Shown piece by piece: positions 12,324 through 24,339 of a stretch of 64,000 nt of DNA. The notes beneath the pieces are model-generated. The model saw nothing but the letters and a program-made list of their open reading frames with translations. It made no database searches and was not told the origin of the DNA. Each line of letters opens with the position of its first letter. Positions within the stretch are counted from its first letter, which is position 1. The stretch comes from Agrocybe praecox (taxonomy: Eukaryota; Basidiomycota; Agaricomycetes; Agaricales; Agrocybaceae): assembly GCA_964017145.1 (NCBI GenBank), contig OZ024851.1, positions 1,488,001-1,552,000 on the forward strand, read 5' to 3'. A program made the translations under genes and the position numbers.

Positions 12324-12489
12324 GGTGCACTTTCTCAGTTGCGACTTTCGTTTGAACAATCTTGTGACTTGTACGACCGCAATTGAATATTGAACTTCAT
12401 TGCTTTCTAAATACTGAATGCTTCTTTCAGTGCCTCTTCGTGCGCCATCTCGGCTCTAACACCAGAATCTCATCAGACACATATTTCGC

Positions 12490-14158
12490 ATGGAAGTACA
12501 AACGAGTAAACCCGTCGTGTATATCGGTTCTCAGGAGCTGGCGAAAGTACGTCTTTGACGAATCCACGCATTTTTGTTGCTTATCTTCTGTACGCAATAT
12601 CGCTATTATTTTGTATATTCAGATTTCTTCTCTTCTCCCTTCAAACAAGAAGCGCTCAGTTATTGTCCACTCTTTGATTAACTCTCTTGGCCTTATGAGT
12701 CCCAATGTTTCAAGAAAGCCCATACAGGTTGTCACACCTCGGAGAGCGACCCGCAAAGAGCTGGCCGTTTATCATACTGAGGACTACCTAGATACGGTCC
12801 TCACTCCTGTGGAAAGCCCTTCTGTCTCAATCGATGCTGACTTCGGTCTTGAAGACGTGAGTAGGTTCGGCGCCAGGAGAGGTTGTGATTCCCAAACTGT
12901 AGTGTTTTTTGACTTCTAACCATTTTGTTTAGGATTGCCCACTATTCACTGGTCTCCCCCATTATGTAGAAATGGTAGCAGGTGCAACTCTCACTGCAGT
13001 TCGAGCGCTACAACAAGATCTTGCCGATGTATCAATTTGTTGGGATGGAGGACGGTAAATTCTTCCCATCTTAATCATTTTGAGGCATCGGCGTGGCTGA
13101 CATTGACGTCAGTCATCATGCGCGAAAATCCCAGGCATCTGGTTTCTGCTATGTGGCAGATTGTATACTGGCAATCTTGGCTCTAAAACGACCCTTACCC
13201 ACTTCTCGTTCCAATGGGCTGAATTTTCCTCCCAATGGGCAACAAAAACCACGAGTGATGTATCTTGATTTGGATTTACACTTCTCCGACGCTGTTTCCG
13301 AAGCATTCTATTCTCCGCGATCATCTGTGACGTCTCAAATCTTGGTACTTAAATTTTCTGCGCTTTTTATTTTTCTGTCTCTGAATTCGAGGGCGTGCAG
13401 ACACTAAGTGTCCATCATGCCTCACCTGGTTTCTTCCCTATTTCTAAACACAGTGAATTATCTAATACGGAAAGTACTGAGTTCGATCCATTTACTTTGT
13501 CGATACCGCTCCTACAAGGCGCATCGGATGCGACGTATGCCCATGTGTGGCCCATAATTGAACGCGTAAAGGACACATTCGAACCCACTCACATCGTCCT
13601 TCAGTGCGGAGTTGATGCGCTGGCTGGAGATCCTTGTGCAACTTTTAATTGGTCTCTTGGAGACTCTGAAGGCTCAATGGGTTGGTGTGTTAGCAAGGTA
13701 TTGAAGTGGCCTGGCAAAAAACTTCTGTTAGGTGGAGGTAAGAATGGTGCATTACTCATGGTTCATAAATGTGTTGAACTCATTTTTTCACAAGGTGGAT
13801 ATAATTCACCCAATGCTGCAAGGGCGTGGGCATACCTGACATCTATAGCAGTACGTGAATTAATTCTGCATTCTTCATTATTATCAGCCTAATATTGTAT
13901 GTACAATTGTATAGCTTGAGGATCCGTTAGACTTAAATACCGAAATTCCCGACCACGCGGGATTCCCTCTCTACGCGCCGTCCTTTACAGTAGGTCTAAA
14001 TGCGCAGAATGTTTGTCATACTTAAGCCTAACACATGCCTCTAGCTCGATGTTCCAGGAGGGAATATGACTGACCACAATACTAAAGATTACCTCGATTC
14101 CGTTGGTACCAACTTTGACCGAGTTATCGTGGCATTACAAGGCAAACTTCATTCGTAG
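12490..14158 (+). CDS. Class I histone deacetylase (HDAC8/Hos1-like)
   Basis: Zinc-dependent lysine deacetylase acting on histones or other nuclear proteins. Eight exons (12490-12546, 12623-12856, 12933-13054, 13113-13344, 13401-13737, 13795-13850, 13915-13989, 14045-14158) give 408 codons, close to HDAC8 and compact Hos1 proteins. The order matches HDAC8: VVYIGSQELAK, a VHSLI helix, DCPLFTGL, the HH active-site pair in GGRHHARKSQASGFCYV (assembled over intron 13055-13112), DLDLH, VSVHHASPGFFP, CGVDALAGDP and LGGGGYN. The metal ligands (D and H of DLDLH, D of GVDALAGDP) and the active-site Tyr in GGGGYN are present. The usual second His after DLDLH is Phe (DLDLHFSDAVSEAF), a departure from HHGDG. 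It ends soon after the catalytic core, without the acidic tail of RPD3-type enzymes. Confidence 0.92.
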
Positions 14159-14226
14159 AAAAAGACTCATAACATGTACAGATTTCAACACGACCTTCAT
14201 CGTTGACTTCCCAACGACTTCATGAT

Positions 14227-17200
14227 TTAGGATGCCGTAAATGTCAGGACGCTGACGCTGACAGCGGGCGCATCGTAGTTGAATGTCTTTCCAGTGGAAA
14301 TAGTGCTGGTGACGGGTACGATGAGATTGGGGTTGGAAGGCGTGTTGCTGGCTGTTCCTGAACCTTTCAAAACCTGAGCAGTTCCGGTGGTCGAAATAGT
14401 GTTGAATGGCAATGAAAATGTCATAGGTGCAGTCGTTGCCGCAGTGTTAGATATCTGGTAAAGATAATGATTGCCGGACATCAGTACTTGAACTAATCCT
14501 CTATAGCAAGTGTGACCTTTACCTTGATAATGATTTGGTTGCCGGAATTCTTGCGGGCCACACTCCAGAACAAGGTTCCGGTCTTGCTGGGTAACGTACT
14601 TGGAAGGTATGAGTCTCCTCGGTTGGTGCTGAACAACTGTGGAGCTTGTCAGGTCCGGGTCACTTTTTTAATGCCTCCACTCCATACCTTCTGAACGTAA
14701 AAGCTCGTAGAGCGATATACATTTCCGGCACTACCGTCCACAGGTTAGTATTGAGTCACCATCTAGTATCAGGAGACATTACTCGAAGGCAAGCAAGTTG
14801 GGGGTCTAGTAGAGATGTAAGTAAAGAGCCCGAGGATCGAATAAATATCACTAACCCATTGGTTATTGGTAACATGCTTTGTATGTATGTCTTTTAGTAA
14901 AACGGGTTTTTAGAGCTAATAAAAAGCATACTTACACCAAGGAGAGGGGCATAGGATGCGGCGAAGCTAAAGGTCAGTATTTTAGCGTCTCTGTATGCAG
15001 GAACGCTCGAGATACTACTTACACAATGTCGCTATTCCTCTCGAGTCCAGTCATAAATGCGGCTTCTCCGGCAGCACCTACTCGTTTCGCGCGTTTTTAG
15101 CAGCATTCAAACAGTACAACTCGGCTCGGCTTACTCTGCATAGTCGGGTAGGTAAGTCGTCCATCACTCACAGATCCATACAAATCGTTTGCGTTGGTAG
15201 AGATGGCAGCATATTCTCCCTGCGACATATCGTCAGACCCGATCTCCTATGGAATGGCCTTTTAAAAGCAAACCTCAAAGTATTTAGTGCCGTCTCGCTA
15301 AACGAAGCGTGTTAGTTGACATTCAACTCAGAAGGATAGGAATGTCGTACAGCAACTGTATCATAATAGAATGAGTTTTGGGCAAACCAAGCTGAGGGGT
15401 CACCGTCATCAATAAACAAAGAGGAAAATAAGAGGAAAATAATTCGCTTACTCGGAGTCTGATAAACGTGAACATCAAATTCAGCGGGTTTGGGAGTGAG
15501 AGAGGTGGAGGTGTATGTAGTTGCAATGAAATCTGGGTAAGAATTTGTCATTGAATGGTTAAGAGGGGATCTAGGCAATATTGAACTACATACTTATGTT
15601 TGGGAACTGTGCCTTCAAGGCGTTCACAAAGGCGGGCCATCTGTAAACATATCTGTTATGTAGAAAAAGTAATTGGGCAAAATGCAAATGTATATAGAGT
15701 AGAACTAAATACTCACGAAGTGGAAGCAAAAAAGTCCTGGGTGAATAAAACGATGAGTCCATTATCAAGTTCTTCTAAATAAAGGAACACACCTCATTTC
15801 CGATCTCAACATGGTTCAAAGTGAAAGGTGCTGGGTGGCCAAGTGATGAGCGAAGAGCGGCTAGATAGCAAATGTTATCAGTGATTTTCAGCTTTAGCGC
15901 GACAGGGAACTTCCGAACCAGCAGAACTTTTAGAAGGATCTCCAACAACAAAGTTAATCTACAATAAAACTTGATCAATGATTATCACACCAAATATTTA
16001 GGCGACATGGCACACCTGATCGATCGCTTGCTGAACATATCCGCTCAGAGAGTTCTGTGCGACGCTGTTACCGTCAAGAGTATATCCTTCGAAGGGTCAG
16101 CGTGACTCCAGGTATGATATTTGAGCCAATTATTACCTGCCCAAACAGCCATGATGGGCTGCATGCCGACATCTTCACACCAGTTCAAGTAGTCGAGGAG
16201 TCCAAGCCCACTGCGATGTAGAGTCAACCAGATAATTCGACACTCAGGCTGAACTTACTCAGTGTTGACATATCCCCAGTCTCCTTGTCGTCCTACGGTC
16301 AGAATGTCAGTATGCCTATTAACAGCTACAACTTATTTGACGCACCCGGACGGTTGATCAGAGGTCCGACCTTGCGTACAATAAATTGATTAGACCTATG
16401 CTGTACGATCTGTGCGTTATTATCTTACCGTTGCGTTCCATTGCCATCTTGTAGCAACGGTTTGTCCCTCAAGGTTATTTCCTCCAGGAAGACGGAAGAA
16501 GGATGGTCCCATCTCTGCCAGAGCCTGAAGTAAACGTTTGCATTTGGTATAAATTCAATTTAAAAACAATTAATGTGTACCCACCTCAGCTATGTCAGCA
16601 CGCATTCCATTGGCGCGGTTTTTGAAGGTGGGCGGGAATAAGGAGAGCATAGCGAAGTTGATGTTTTGTCCTGAGGCAGCTGCTCCATCCACAGTAACAG
16701 TGAACAAGTTGTTGAGAGCTGTGGTACCAGAGCTAGGGGTGAATGTAACAGTGATTTGCTTCCAGCTTGTCTGACTGCCAGAAATTTGAGCTGTAGTTGA
16801 TCCGAAGACTTGTCCAGAGGATGACTGAAGTCCTACAACGACGTTGCCACTGAAGCTCGAGCTGGTAGGGAACCTATAGTAGAAAGATGCGGTGTAGGTG
16901 GATCCAGCTGTCACTTTAATGCCTGTAGGTCGATAGATACAGACATAGTTATTGTGGGGCACATCTCAGCAATATTCTCGTACTTACCTGAATAGCCGCT
17001 GTTAGAGAACCCGACTTGTCCCGTCTTCCCCGAAGGAATGGTTACGTGTAGAGCGTTTGGGAGAGCTGAAGAAACTGGGGAGCTCTCCTTTATGACTGAG
17101 ATCGTTGCACCATTGACGGCGGCCCACGCATTCAATGCAGCAGACGTTCCTAAGAAAGTTTATCGTTCTTAGAAAGGATGATCTAGAACATTCAATTAGC

Positions 17201-18069
17201 ACTTACCTGGAGATACTTGCTGGAAGGCCCGGTTTTGAAGGACTGATTAAACCAAAGTTGAGATATTATGGTATTTCATTGAGTTAAATATCTTACGCTC
17301 TCCATAAAGACCACCATCTCCACTCTGTAATAGGATCATCGCACCGATCAAAGCGACAATTTATCAAATTCATACTTACATGCTATATAAAAGAAAAAAG
17401 TTTTTAAGACCGCAGGACTTGCATTAAAGACAAAAGTAACTCACGCTGATATCCTAATGTTCCAGAAACGACACGTCCGTCAGGCGCAGTGCGGAAAATA
17501 AGACTCGGGGAATTTACCTCGAACATTTGACCCCCTGTATTGTAGATACTGAGCTTTCAAACATTCGAACGATAGCTCAAGGAGTAACACTTACATAATG
17601 TTGTTGGAATTGGGTGACTAGAAGTCGCACTAATGGAAATAGTCACGCCTATTACAACAAATTAACAACTCGAACAATAAGAATAGTGAAATTCCACTAT
17701 ACCTCCTCCTCCCGCTGTCTGTGCTGGACTAGAAGTTGGCGCTGCGGTCGTCGTGGGGGTGGTAGAGCCTGATGTCGTGGCCCTAGACCCAGACTGGTAA
17801 ATAAATGACAGTACAGGAAAGGCCAGCACCTTACAAGCATTGGGAGTAGTACGGATTAGAGTAAACGCAGGTTGCACCAGATACACAAGTTGTATCTCCA
17901 GCTATTTAAACAATTGACTGAGTATGCGCCTCTGATCATAATAGAGGCAGAAAAGAGACGTGTACTCACTCCAGCCAGTACCACCGCATTGTCCGTAGAG
18001 AGGAGACGCAGCATTTACGATAGTTGGGACTACCGACACTAGACTGAGTAAATGAGAAAGCTTCAACAT
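14227..18069 (-). CDS. GH51 alpha-L-arabinofuranosidase with N-terminal CBM1 (copy A)
   Basis: Secreted enzyme releasing terminal L-arabinofuranose from arabinan or arabinoxylan. A signal peptide ([14 protein letters not shown], ending VNA) is followed by a complete cellulose-binding CBM1. Its four Cys are in [15 protein letters not shown] and NPYYSQCL, from about 18010 to 17835. A short Ser/Thr/Pro linker comes next, then the GH51 module: [45 protein letters not shown] (expected acid/base Glu in GNE) and EGEYAAIS (expected nucleophile Glu in GEY). The C-terminal beta domain ends VSVLTFTAS. The gene has about twenty short introns, including exons of 9 nt (17455-17463), 3 nt (17380-17382) and 28 nt (17297-17324). 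All joins I could follow keep frame, so the copy looks intact. It is the only one of three paralogues here with CBM1. Catalytic roles are taken from the family, not shown by the sequence. Confidence 0.92.
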
Positions 18070-19192
18070 TTTGGTAAGTCGAGTCGAAGGCTTGAGAAGA
18101 CTGCTTTGACCTAGAAAATACCCTCATATTTAAGCAAACAGAAACACCCTCGAAGCCTCACAACCGTTAATGACTCCGGAGTTGAAGCGAAAGGAGGCAA
18201 TTTCCGGTGTGTCTCCTCGTCCGCATGTGCTCAACGGGCGCGGAATGTCCTTGTGACTACATTCCGAAGTATGAATTCACCTTCAGACGCAAGTTTGGGG
18301 CAGCCGCACAAGTGACGATGTCGAGGCAATGTCAAAAAGGGTAAGTTGTGGAGGGGACAAAAACTGGCACACACAGACCATGATGCTGTTATTAGCCTTC
18401 GAAAGGATAAAACCTGGGAGATACCAGATTGAAAAGAAGGCCAAGAGCCAGCATGATCACACGCAGAAGTACAGCACGAATAATACCGAACAAGAAGCCT
18501 AATCGAGTAATTACAGATCGAAGAGCAAGCGATTGTGCGTTCCAGTCGCAACCTCCATTTCGTGGCATTCTTCCATACGAGTTACACTTTGGTGACGCAT
18601 CGAGTGTAAACATCTGCCACATCACCGAGAGTCTGCTATGTTAAAGGATTTTGGGGTAGACAAATAAGCTTCATGGGATTTGACTAACATTTACGACTGG
18701 TCGCCGTCGAACAAGAACTGAGCTGTCTCCGACCCGCAGGCAGACGATATTTCCCCGAGAATACAAGAACCGGCCGACACTCGACAACCTTGGATAGGAT
18801 TCTCCGGTACCGTAAAGAACTAATGCCAAAAATCATGCGCTTCAGGGGACGGAAATAAAGACTTATGTTATGTGGTCCAAAACAAGAAACCATATTCTCA
18901 AGATCAACGACGCGACGCGTATGACCAAACAAGTCCAAATATCGGTACGGCAAATGCCATAGCCGAGTACTGAAGCGCCCGAAACTATTTAAATAAACAC
19001 GATAGTCTGCATAAATTGACAATTTTGAATATGGGTTGTATGGTATATAGACCAATCACATATCAATGACAAATCCATCCATCCATTTTTACCGGCCAGT
19101 TTAAGAGTAGTGAATTGACCTTTCTCATCGTCCGTGTTCGAAGTCTGAGTCGTAGTCCATATCAATAATAATTATAAATAGCCATAAATACT
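18070..19192. other. Intergenic; promoter of the CBM1-GH51 gene, otherwise nothing recognised
   Basis: About 1.1 kb between the GH51 copy A start and the MATE gene stop. Open frames on both strands lack motifs and splice logic. The segment nearest 18070 should hold the GH51 promoter; no TATA element could be assigned with confidence. Confidence 0.45.
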
Positions 19193-21844
19193 TCACCAAG
19201 CAGCAAGACCAGCATCTTCCCGATCTCTATTTTCCTGTTGTCTCGCTTTATCCTCCTCCTTCAATCTTTTTGCCACTCTTTCTACTTCATGGTTCCAATC
19301 CGTGCGCAAGCATACCCAAGTGCCAATTAACGCAGAATAGATCAACGAAAAGGTTAATCCGATCCACAATCCGTGCAACTTCATGTGATGTGTGAAGGCG
19401 AGGTATATACCAAGTGGGATGCCTAAAAGAGAGAAAAAAACAGGTCAATTCCTTCCATTAAATACAGAGCTGGAAATTGATATACCGAATATGTAGTAAG
19501 CACTTGTCAAGGAAAAAACAGTATGAGGTTTACTTGAAGATGATTGAAAAAAAAAAAAACAACTAACCTCAGATTCAATAAAGCGCCCAAGAACTTCGCG
19601 TCCCCGTTAGGACAGTATTCTTTAGAATGTACAATCTATTTGACATACCTGTTTGCCTCTGGCTCTCAAGATACCAGCGGTGACAGCAGACGCGCCGTCG
19701 AACACTTGGAAAAGAGATAATAGAGGGATAATAGATGCCACAAGGTCAACGACCTCTGTTAGCCAAGGAATGGATCAGTCAATACAGACGCGCATGTGTA
19801 TAATAGTAAACACAAACCTGGATCATCATTAAACATATACGCCCATTTCCGACGGAAAACGAGGAACAATGTACTGTATATTTTAGTCAGAAAGGGAATG
19901 TTGTCGTAGATATATATGGGCAAAGGGAACTGACCTTGTAAAGCAGGCAATTAATAACGCTAATAGAATAGCTGTATTTGAAGCTACCCCGGCACGTTTT
20001 CCTTTTCCCTCTCCGAGGAGATTCCCAATACTATAAAGGCCCATTGGTAAACACTCAAGCACTTTGATTGATAACTACAAAGCACATACCGAACAGCTGT
20101 TGCCACACTCAAAGCGAAAGGAGCTTGGAAGGTCGTAGAACATGACACAAGGAGCACCGATTGGGTAGCAAGGGCGACAGGATCTATTCTATTACGCGCA
20201 GAGATCAAGTTGAGCCTAGATCATGTATAACTTGAATAATGTACGCACAAAGATGCGGCGAGCGCCACTAGTTCCCATGCCCACCATTCCGACGCAGTTT
20301 GACCTATTGTTTTTTGTGTCCATGAGCATCGTCCTGAAATCGACGTCTTAATTCAGAAACTCACCAACTCCACTTAATCCAAGCTGCACCAAAACCCCCA
20401 AACTTGTAAACATACGACGCGATAATGGATACCACGCAGTCTTTGGGGTAAACACAATGCCGTAAACGATAGACATGACTGCAATCAAATTGAAAGATAT
20501 AGCCGTCGCTATTGGTGCACCAATGAACCCAAGCCGGATAGGTTTTGGACCCCAGACTGTAAACGACATATTTCATAAGAAAGATTGCAGTGAAAGGCAT
20601 GTGACGGAACCGTACCTAACAGCCAATTAAGCAGGGCGTTAATCGGCGCTACTACAAACACAATGCGCGTAGGAACCGCAAAAAGACCTGATAGCAATAA
20701 AGGATCAGCGGATGAGTTTTGAAGATGAGTGATATGAGCGACCTTGTGATTGAAAATAGCGTCTGATCGGAGTCATACCGATTAGTGCTCGAGGAAGGCA
20801 TGCTATTAAAGGAACGCGTCCTTACCGACTGATACAATTAAATGCATATGCTAAGATATTTATAGGACTGATGAGCGAACTTAGGATTTTCGGAACAGGT
20901 TTCAATGAGATACTGACCTGGAAGACCAAATGACACCCAGCGCAGATAGACAGACGCAAGATACGCGACTTCCGGATCTTGTTTGAGGAAGAGAAGAAGC
21001 GATTCTGCGTTGAACCATATGAGGAACATGGGCTGGGGTGGAGTGCGGCGTCAGTAATTGCTTTGCCAAGTCTTTTGGGGTAAGGCACTCACTATTAGAG
21101 ACGCAAACATGACGACAGCTATAGACGGTAAATTATCAGAAAAGCAATAGTTTGGATTGAAGGAGCAAAAACTGACTCATTCGTTGAGACCACAGTCCGA
21201 CTAGGTGAGGCTGTGGAGAAGTCCAGGCTGATGGAAGCATGGTGTCGAGGGCGCTAGCAAACCCTTGTAATATGCTGAACCCACTGACACTGGCGGTCAT
21301 GGATCCTAAAGAAATCGCAGCTAGCGCTGTTGTGGAGATATGGCCGATAGATATGACGGAAACGATTACTAGCGAATACTCTAAAACATGAGTTCTATGG
21401 AAATTTAAGGAAACTGTTCCAGTGATCAAGAAAAAAATAAATGAAGACTCACCCAAATACTGGAAGAGCATACTTTGATAGGATGCCGACTTCCTCCCAG
21501 AACATCACCAACGCAGGTCCATCGTCGGCAGCAGGATCTCGGTCAATAGCTTCTTCAATTCGAGGAATGGGTGGATTATTCAGGAGAGGGGTTGTTTCTG
21601 AGGCATTGAAGGCATGGTTCTCCGTAAGAACTTGGTATTGCCCGGTATAAGAGCCAATGGTAGGGTTCATAGGCCGCCGGTACTGTGCAAAACTTTCTCT
21701 CCGTGCGGTGTCGTGCTCTGTGATGGAGTGCTGGTCGTCGGAGTCATGAGACTCATTGTTTTCTTGAGCATTAAGTCGTGATACAATAGCATAGTCAGAA
21801 GGTAATGATGAGGGCCCCTGATAATGGGCGTAGGTGGAGGACAT
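19193..21844 (-). CDS. MATE-family multidrug/metabolite exporter
   Basis: Cation-coupled efflux transporter of the MATE family (fungal Erc1-like branch), expected in the plasma or vacuolar membrane. A long hydrophilic N-tail of about 130 residues (with SETTPLLNNPP) precedes twelve membrane segments. MATE landmarks are SLGSMTASVSGFSILQG, the FASALDTMLPSAW motif typical of TM2 (A-L-D-T-x-x-x-x-A), AYAFNCISRRYFQSQG, then TAVSIGNLLGEG in the second half with LRARGKQ following. It ends in a charged C-tail (VERVAKRLKEEDKARQQ). There are about a dozen short introns; the first exon is 21449-21844 and joins in phase to THVLEYSL. No lesion found. It shares a 138-bp intergenic region with SAM50, transcribed the other way. 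Between two arabinofuranosidase loci a role in metabolite export is conceivable but unsupported. Confidence 0.9.
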
Positions 21845-21982
21845 GACGCTAATATTAAACCCAAAAAACTTTGGAGATGCTTATATTCAAAGACTCGCGA
21901 TCGGCCCGCCCTCCCGCAAAGTCACGTGCTTGGCTTTCTCCATGTCGCTGCTCATTTCTTTCGCGTTTTCTTCCGTATAAAC
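21845..21982. promoter_or_regulatory. Compact bidirectional promoter, MATE / SAM50
   Basis: Only 138 bp separate the divergent start codons at 21844 (minus) and 21983 (plus), so both core promoters and 5' UTRs must lie here or overlap. It is C+T rich on the plus strand towards SAM50. No TATA box is evident. Confidence 0.55.
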
Positions 21983-23851
21983 ATGTCAAACGACGACGGC
22001 CCCCAGCTCAAGGCCCCCCTCCACAACTCTTCCTCACCCAGGGAAAAGGAGCCAAAGGAGTCTGACAAAATCTTACAATGGCAGCAGGAGCGCATCGCAA
22101 GGAAGCTCAGAGGCGAATATGAATCTGCAATTCTGCATCTCTCCGAAGTCGTTCGTGCGCTCTCTTCGTGTTATGTGCTTGTGTCAGGCTAAAAACTATG
22201 CTCTAGGTCAACTCAAATCTACAGACCCCTGTCAATGTATCTGCCGTCCGTGTAGAAGGCGCGAAGCACACGCGACAATCCTTCCTTGGGTCCATCATCG
22301 AACCGGCCATTCCATCATCGTCCTCTGATTATCCTACTACTCTGGAAGATGTCCTCCATGCTAGCAGACGCATATCACACGCCTTGAAAAAAACCGACAT
22401 ATTCACATCCGTTGAAGCTTACATTGACCGCCCTGGAGATGTCCTAGCTAAATCAGGCGACGTGGACATTGTTTTCAAAACTAAAGAGCGCGGCAAGTGG
22501 TATCTCTCAAGCTCAACGGAGGTTGGAAATAGTGAAGGCACTGCTGTGAGTTTCCTCAGCCTTCTATCTATTTAAACAAAAGTCCATTAACAGACCTCTA
22601 GAGCGCTTCTGCCAGAGTCCGTAATGTTTTCGGAGGTGCAGAGATGTTCGAAGCAAATGTATCATTGGGCACAAAAACGCGTCGAGCTTTCCGTGCTTCG
22701 CTCACAGCACCCTTATCCTCCGATATGACTACTTTCGGTGAACTGTCGGCTTATGGTATGGACAAGGACCTGTCTACGTATGCAAGCTGTACCGAGGCGT
22801 TGAGAGGTTTGAGGGCCGTCGTTAGGGTGAGCTAGGTCAGCATCAATTCACTGCATTTACTCAAACTAGGCTGAATAGAATGGAACACCTAGTCGTGGAG
22901 CACATGAATTTGCGTACGATGCTGCGATAAGACACATTACGAACCTTACCCCTACTGCATCCATCAGGTTCGTCCAATGTCTGTTGAGTTATAAGCAATG
23001 CACCAACAATCTTTAGTACACGAGAAGCAGCTGGGGTGTCCATCAAGTCAGCCTTAAGCCACAGTGTTGTATATGATACACGCGACGACAGAATAGCCGC
23101 TACTCATGGTGTCTATGGCAAACTCTACCAAGAACTTGCTGGGCTGGCATTAGGGGGTAATTCGAGCTTCTACAAAGTTGAAGCTGAGGGCCAGATATCA
23201 AGGAAGATAGGCGACAGCGGCGTGGTAAGTCCTTTGTTCTAATGTGTATTGGAGAGGGTCTTAATGAAAGATTGCAGTCACTATCTTTAGCAGCCAGAAG
23301 CGGTCTGCTGTGGGGTCTCGGACCTAGCGGCAAAACACTATTTTCAGACCGGTTCCAACTTGGTGGTCCGACGTCGATTAGGTCATTTAGAGCAAATAGC
23401 ATGGGTCCCCGCGACGGAGGTTAGTGAATGATATACCCGTCACAGGAAGATTCTGACAAGCAATACCTCGACCAGATGACTCTGTCGGAGGGGAACTCTA
23501 CTATTCTGCAGGAGCAAGTATTATCTCGGATATCCCTACCAAAAGTCATTGGCCTGTGAAGACGCATGCTTGGGTTAACGTGGGCAGGCTTGATGGTGTA
23601 AACCAAGGTAGCATTTAATGAATATCTTATGTCCCTTCATACGACTAATCAATCTTTTTTTCGCAGCTGTACCTCTAAAAACGACCGTCCTCGAATCACT
23701 TTCGCGCCCTTCAATATCCGCTGGTGTAGGGCTAATTTACAGGTTCGACCCTATCCGGGTAGAAGTAAATTTCGGCGTGCCGCTGACCGCCAGCAAGAGT
23801 GATGGAATGAGAAGAGGGATTCAAGTTGGTATGGGATTAGAATTCCTGTAA
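21983..23851 (+). CDS. SAM50: SAM50/Tob55, mitochondrial outer-membrane Omp85 protein
   Basis: Core subunit of the sorting and assembly machinery, inserting beta-barrel proteins into the mitochondrial outer membrane. The N-terminal part has one POTRA-like domain (VNVSAVRVEGAKHTRQSFL, then LKKTDIFTSVEAYIDR). It is followed by a C-terminal barrel of the bacterial surface antigen (Omp85/D15) type: RNVFGGAEMFEANVSLG, DRFQLGGPTSIRSFRANSMGPRDG (the conserved LGG-x-x-x-IRGF-like loop, here SIRSF) and a closing strand RRGIQVGMGLEFL. The last Phe-Leu agrees with the Omp85 beta-signal ending. The gene has about seven introns; the first starts after LHLSE and rejoins at VNSNLQTPVN. Start ATG at 21983 and stop at 23849-23851 fit the usual fungal size of about 500 residues. 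Confidence 0.92.
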
Positions 23852-24339
23852 AGACAATCTTGTATCGTAACAACGAGACCCTTGAAATCATATATCACTC
23901 ACATGAGCTCAAAACCTGAGAACCTGAGAAAGAGAAGTATTTGGTTTTTGTCTTCAAAAATCAAAATCAGGCTTCCTCAGTCTGGTGACCACTTTCTATG
24001 CACTGTTCAAAATTTCCCACGAGGTGGTTGTGCGTCGGTTCGTTCTTCCAATCCTCTTCTTTACCATGACCATGCGCGTCTTACCATATGTATGTTCTTT
24101 GAAGACTTCTTGTTTCAATCTACGCATGTCAGAGACGGACCGTCTTACGTTCTGTCGCGCCGCATTTTCTTCAGCGGCTTGAACATACCACAACATATTG
24201 GAATCGGACCGACCACCGACAACGATACTCCTTTAAATTCAGGGTAAGCTTCAGGAATATGCGTCTATTTCCCCGACAATCATATCTGAAAACGAAAAAC
24301 TGCCTTTGGGTTCTATAATCTGAATCTAAACTCGGAGGA
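23852..24339. other. Intergenic; 3' end of SAM50 and promoter of GH51 copy B
   Basis: No gene is supported in these 488 bp. Short open frames on both strands lack motifs. The last 150 bp before 24340 should contain the copy B promoter. Confidence 0.45.

Noticed and set aside
15300..15530. Suspected decay of GH51 copy A around the VYQTP region
   Set aside because: Although diverged from B and C, each piece joins through valid introns (for example [14 protein letters not shown]) without frameshift or stop.
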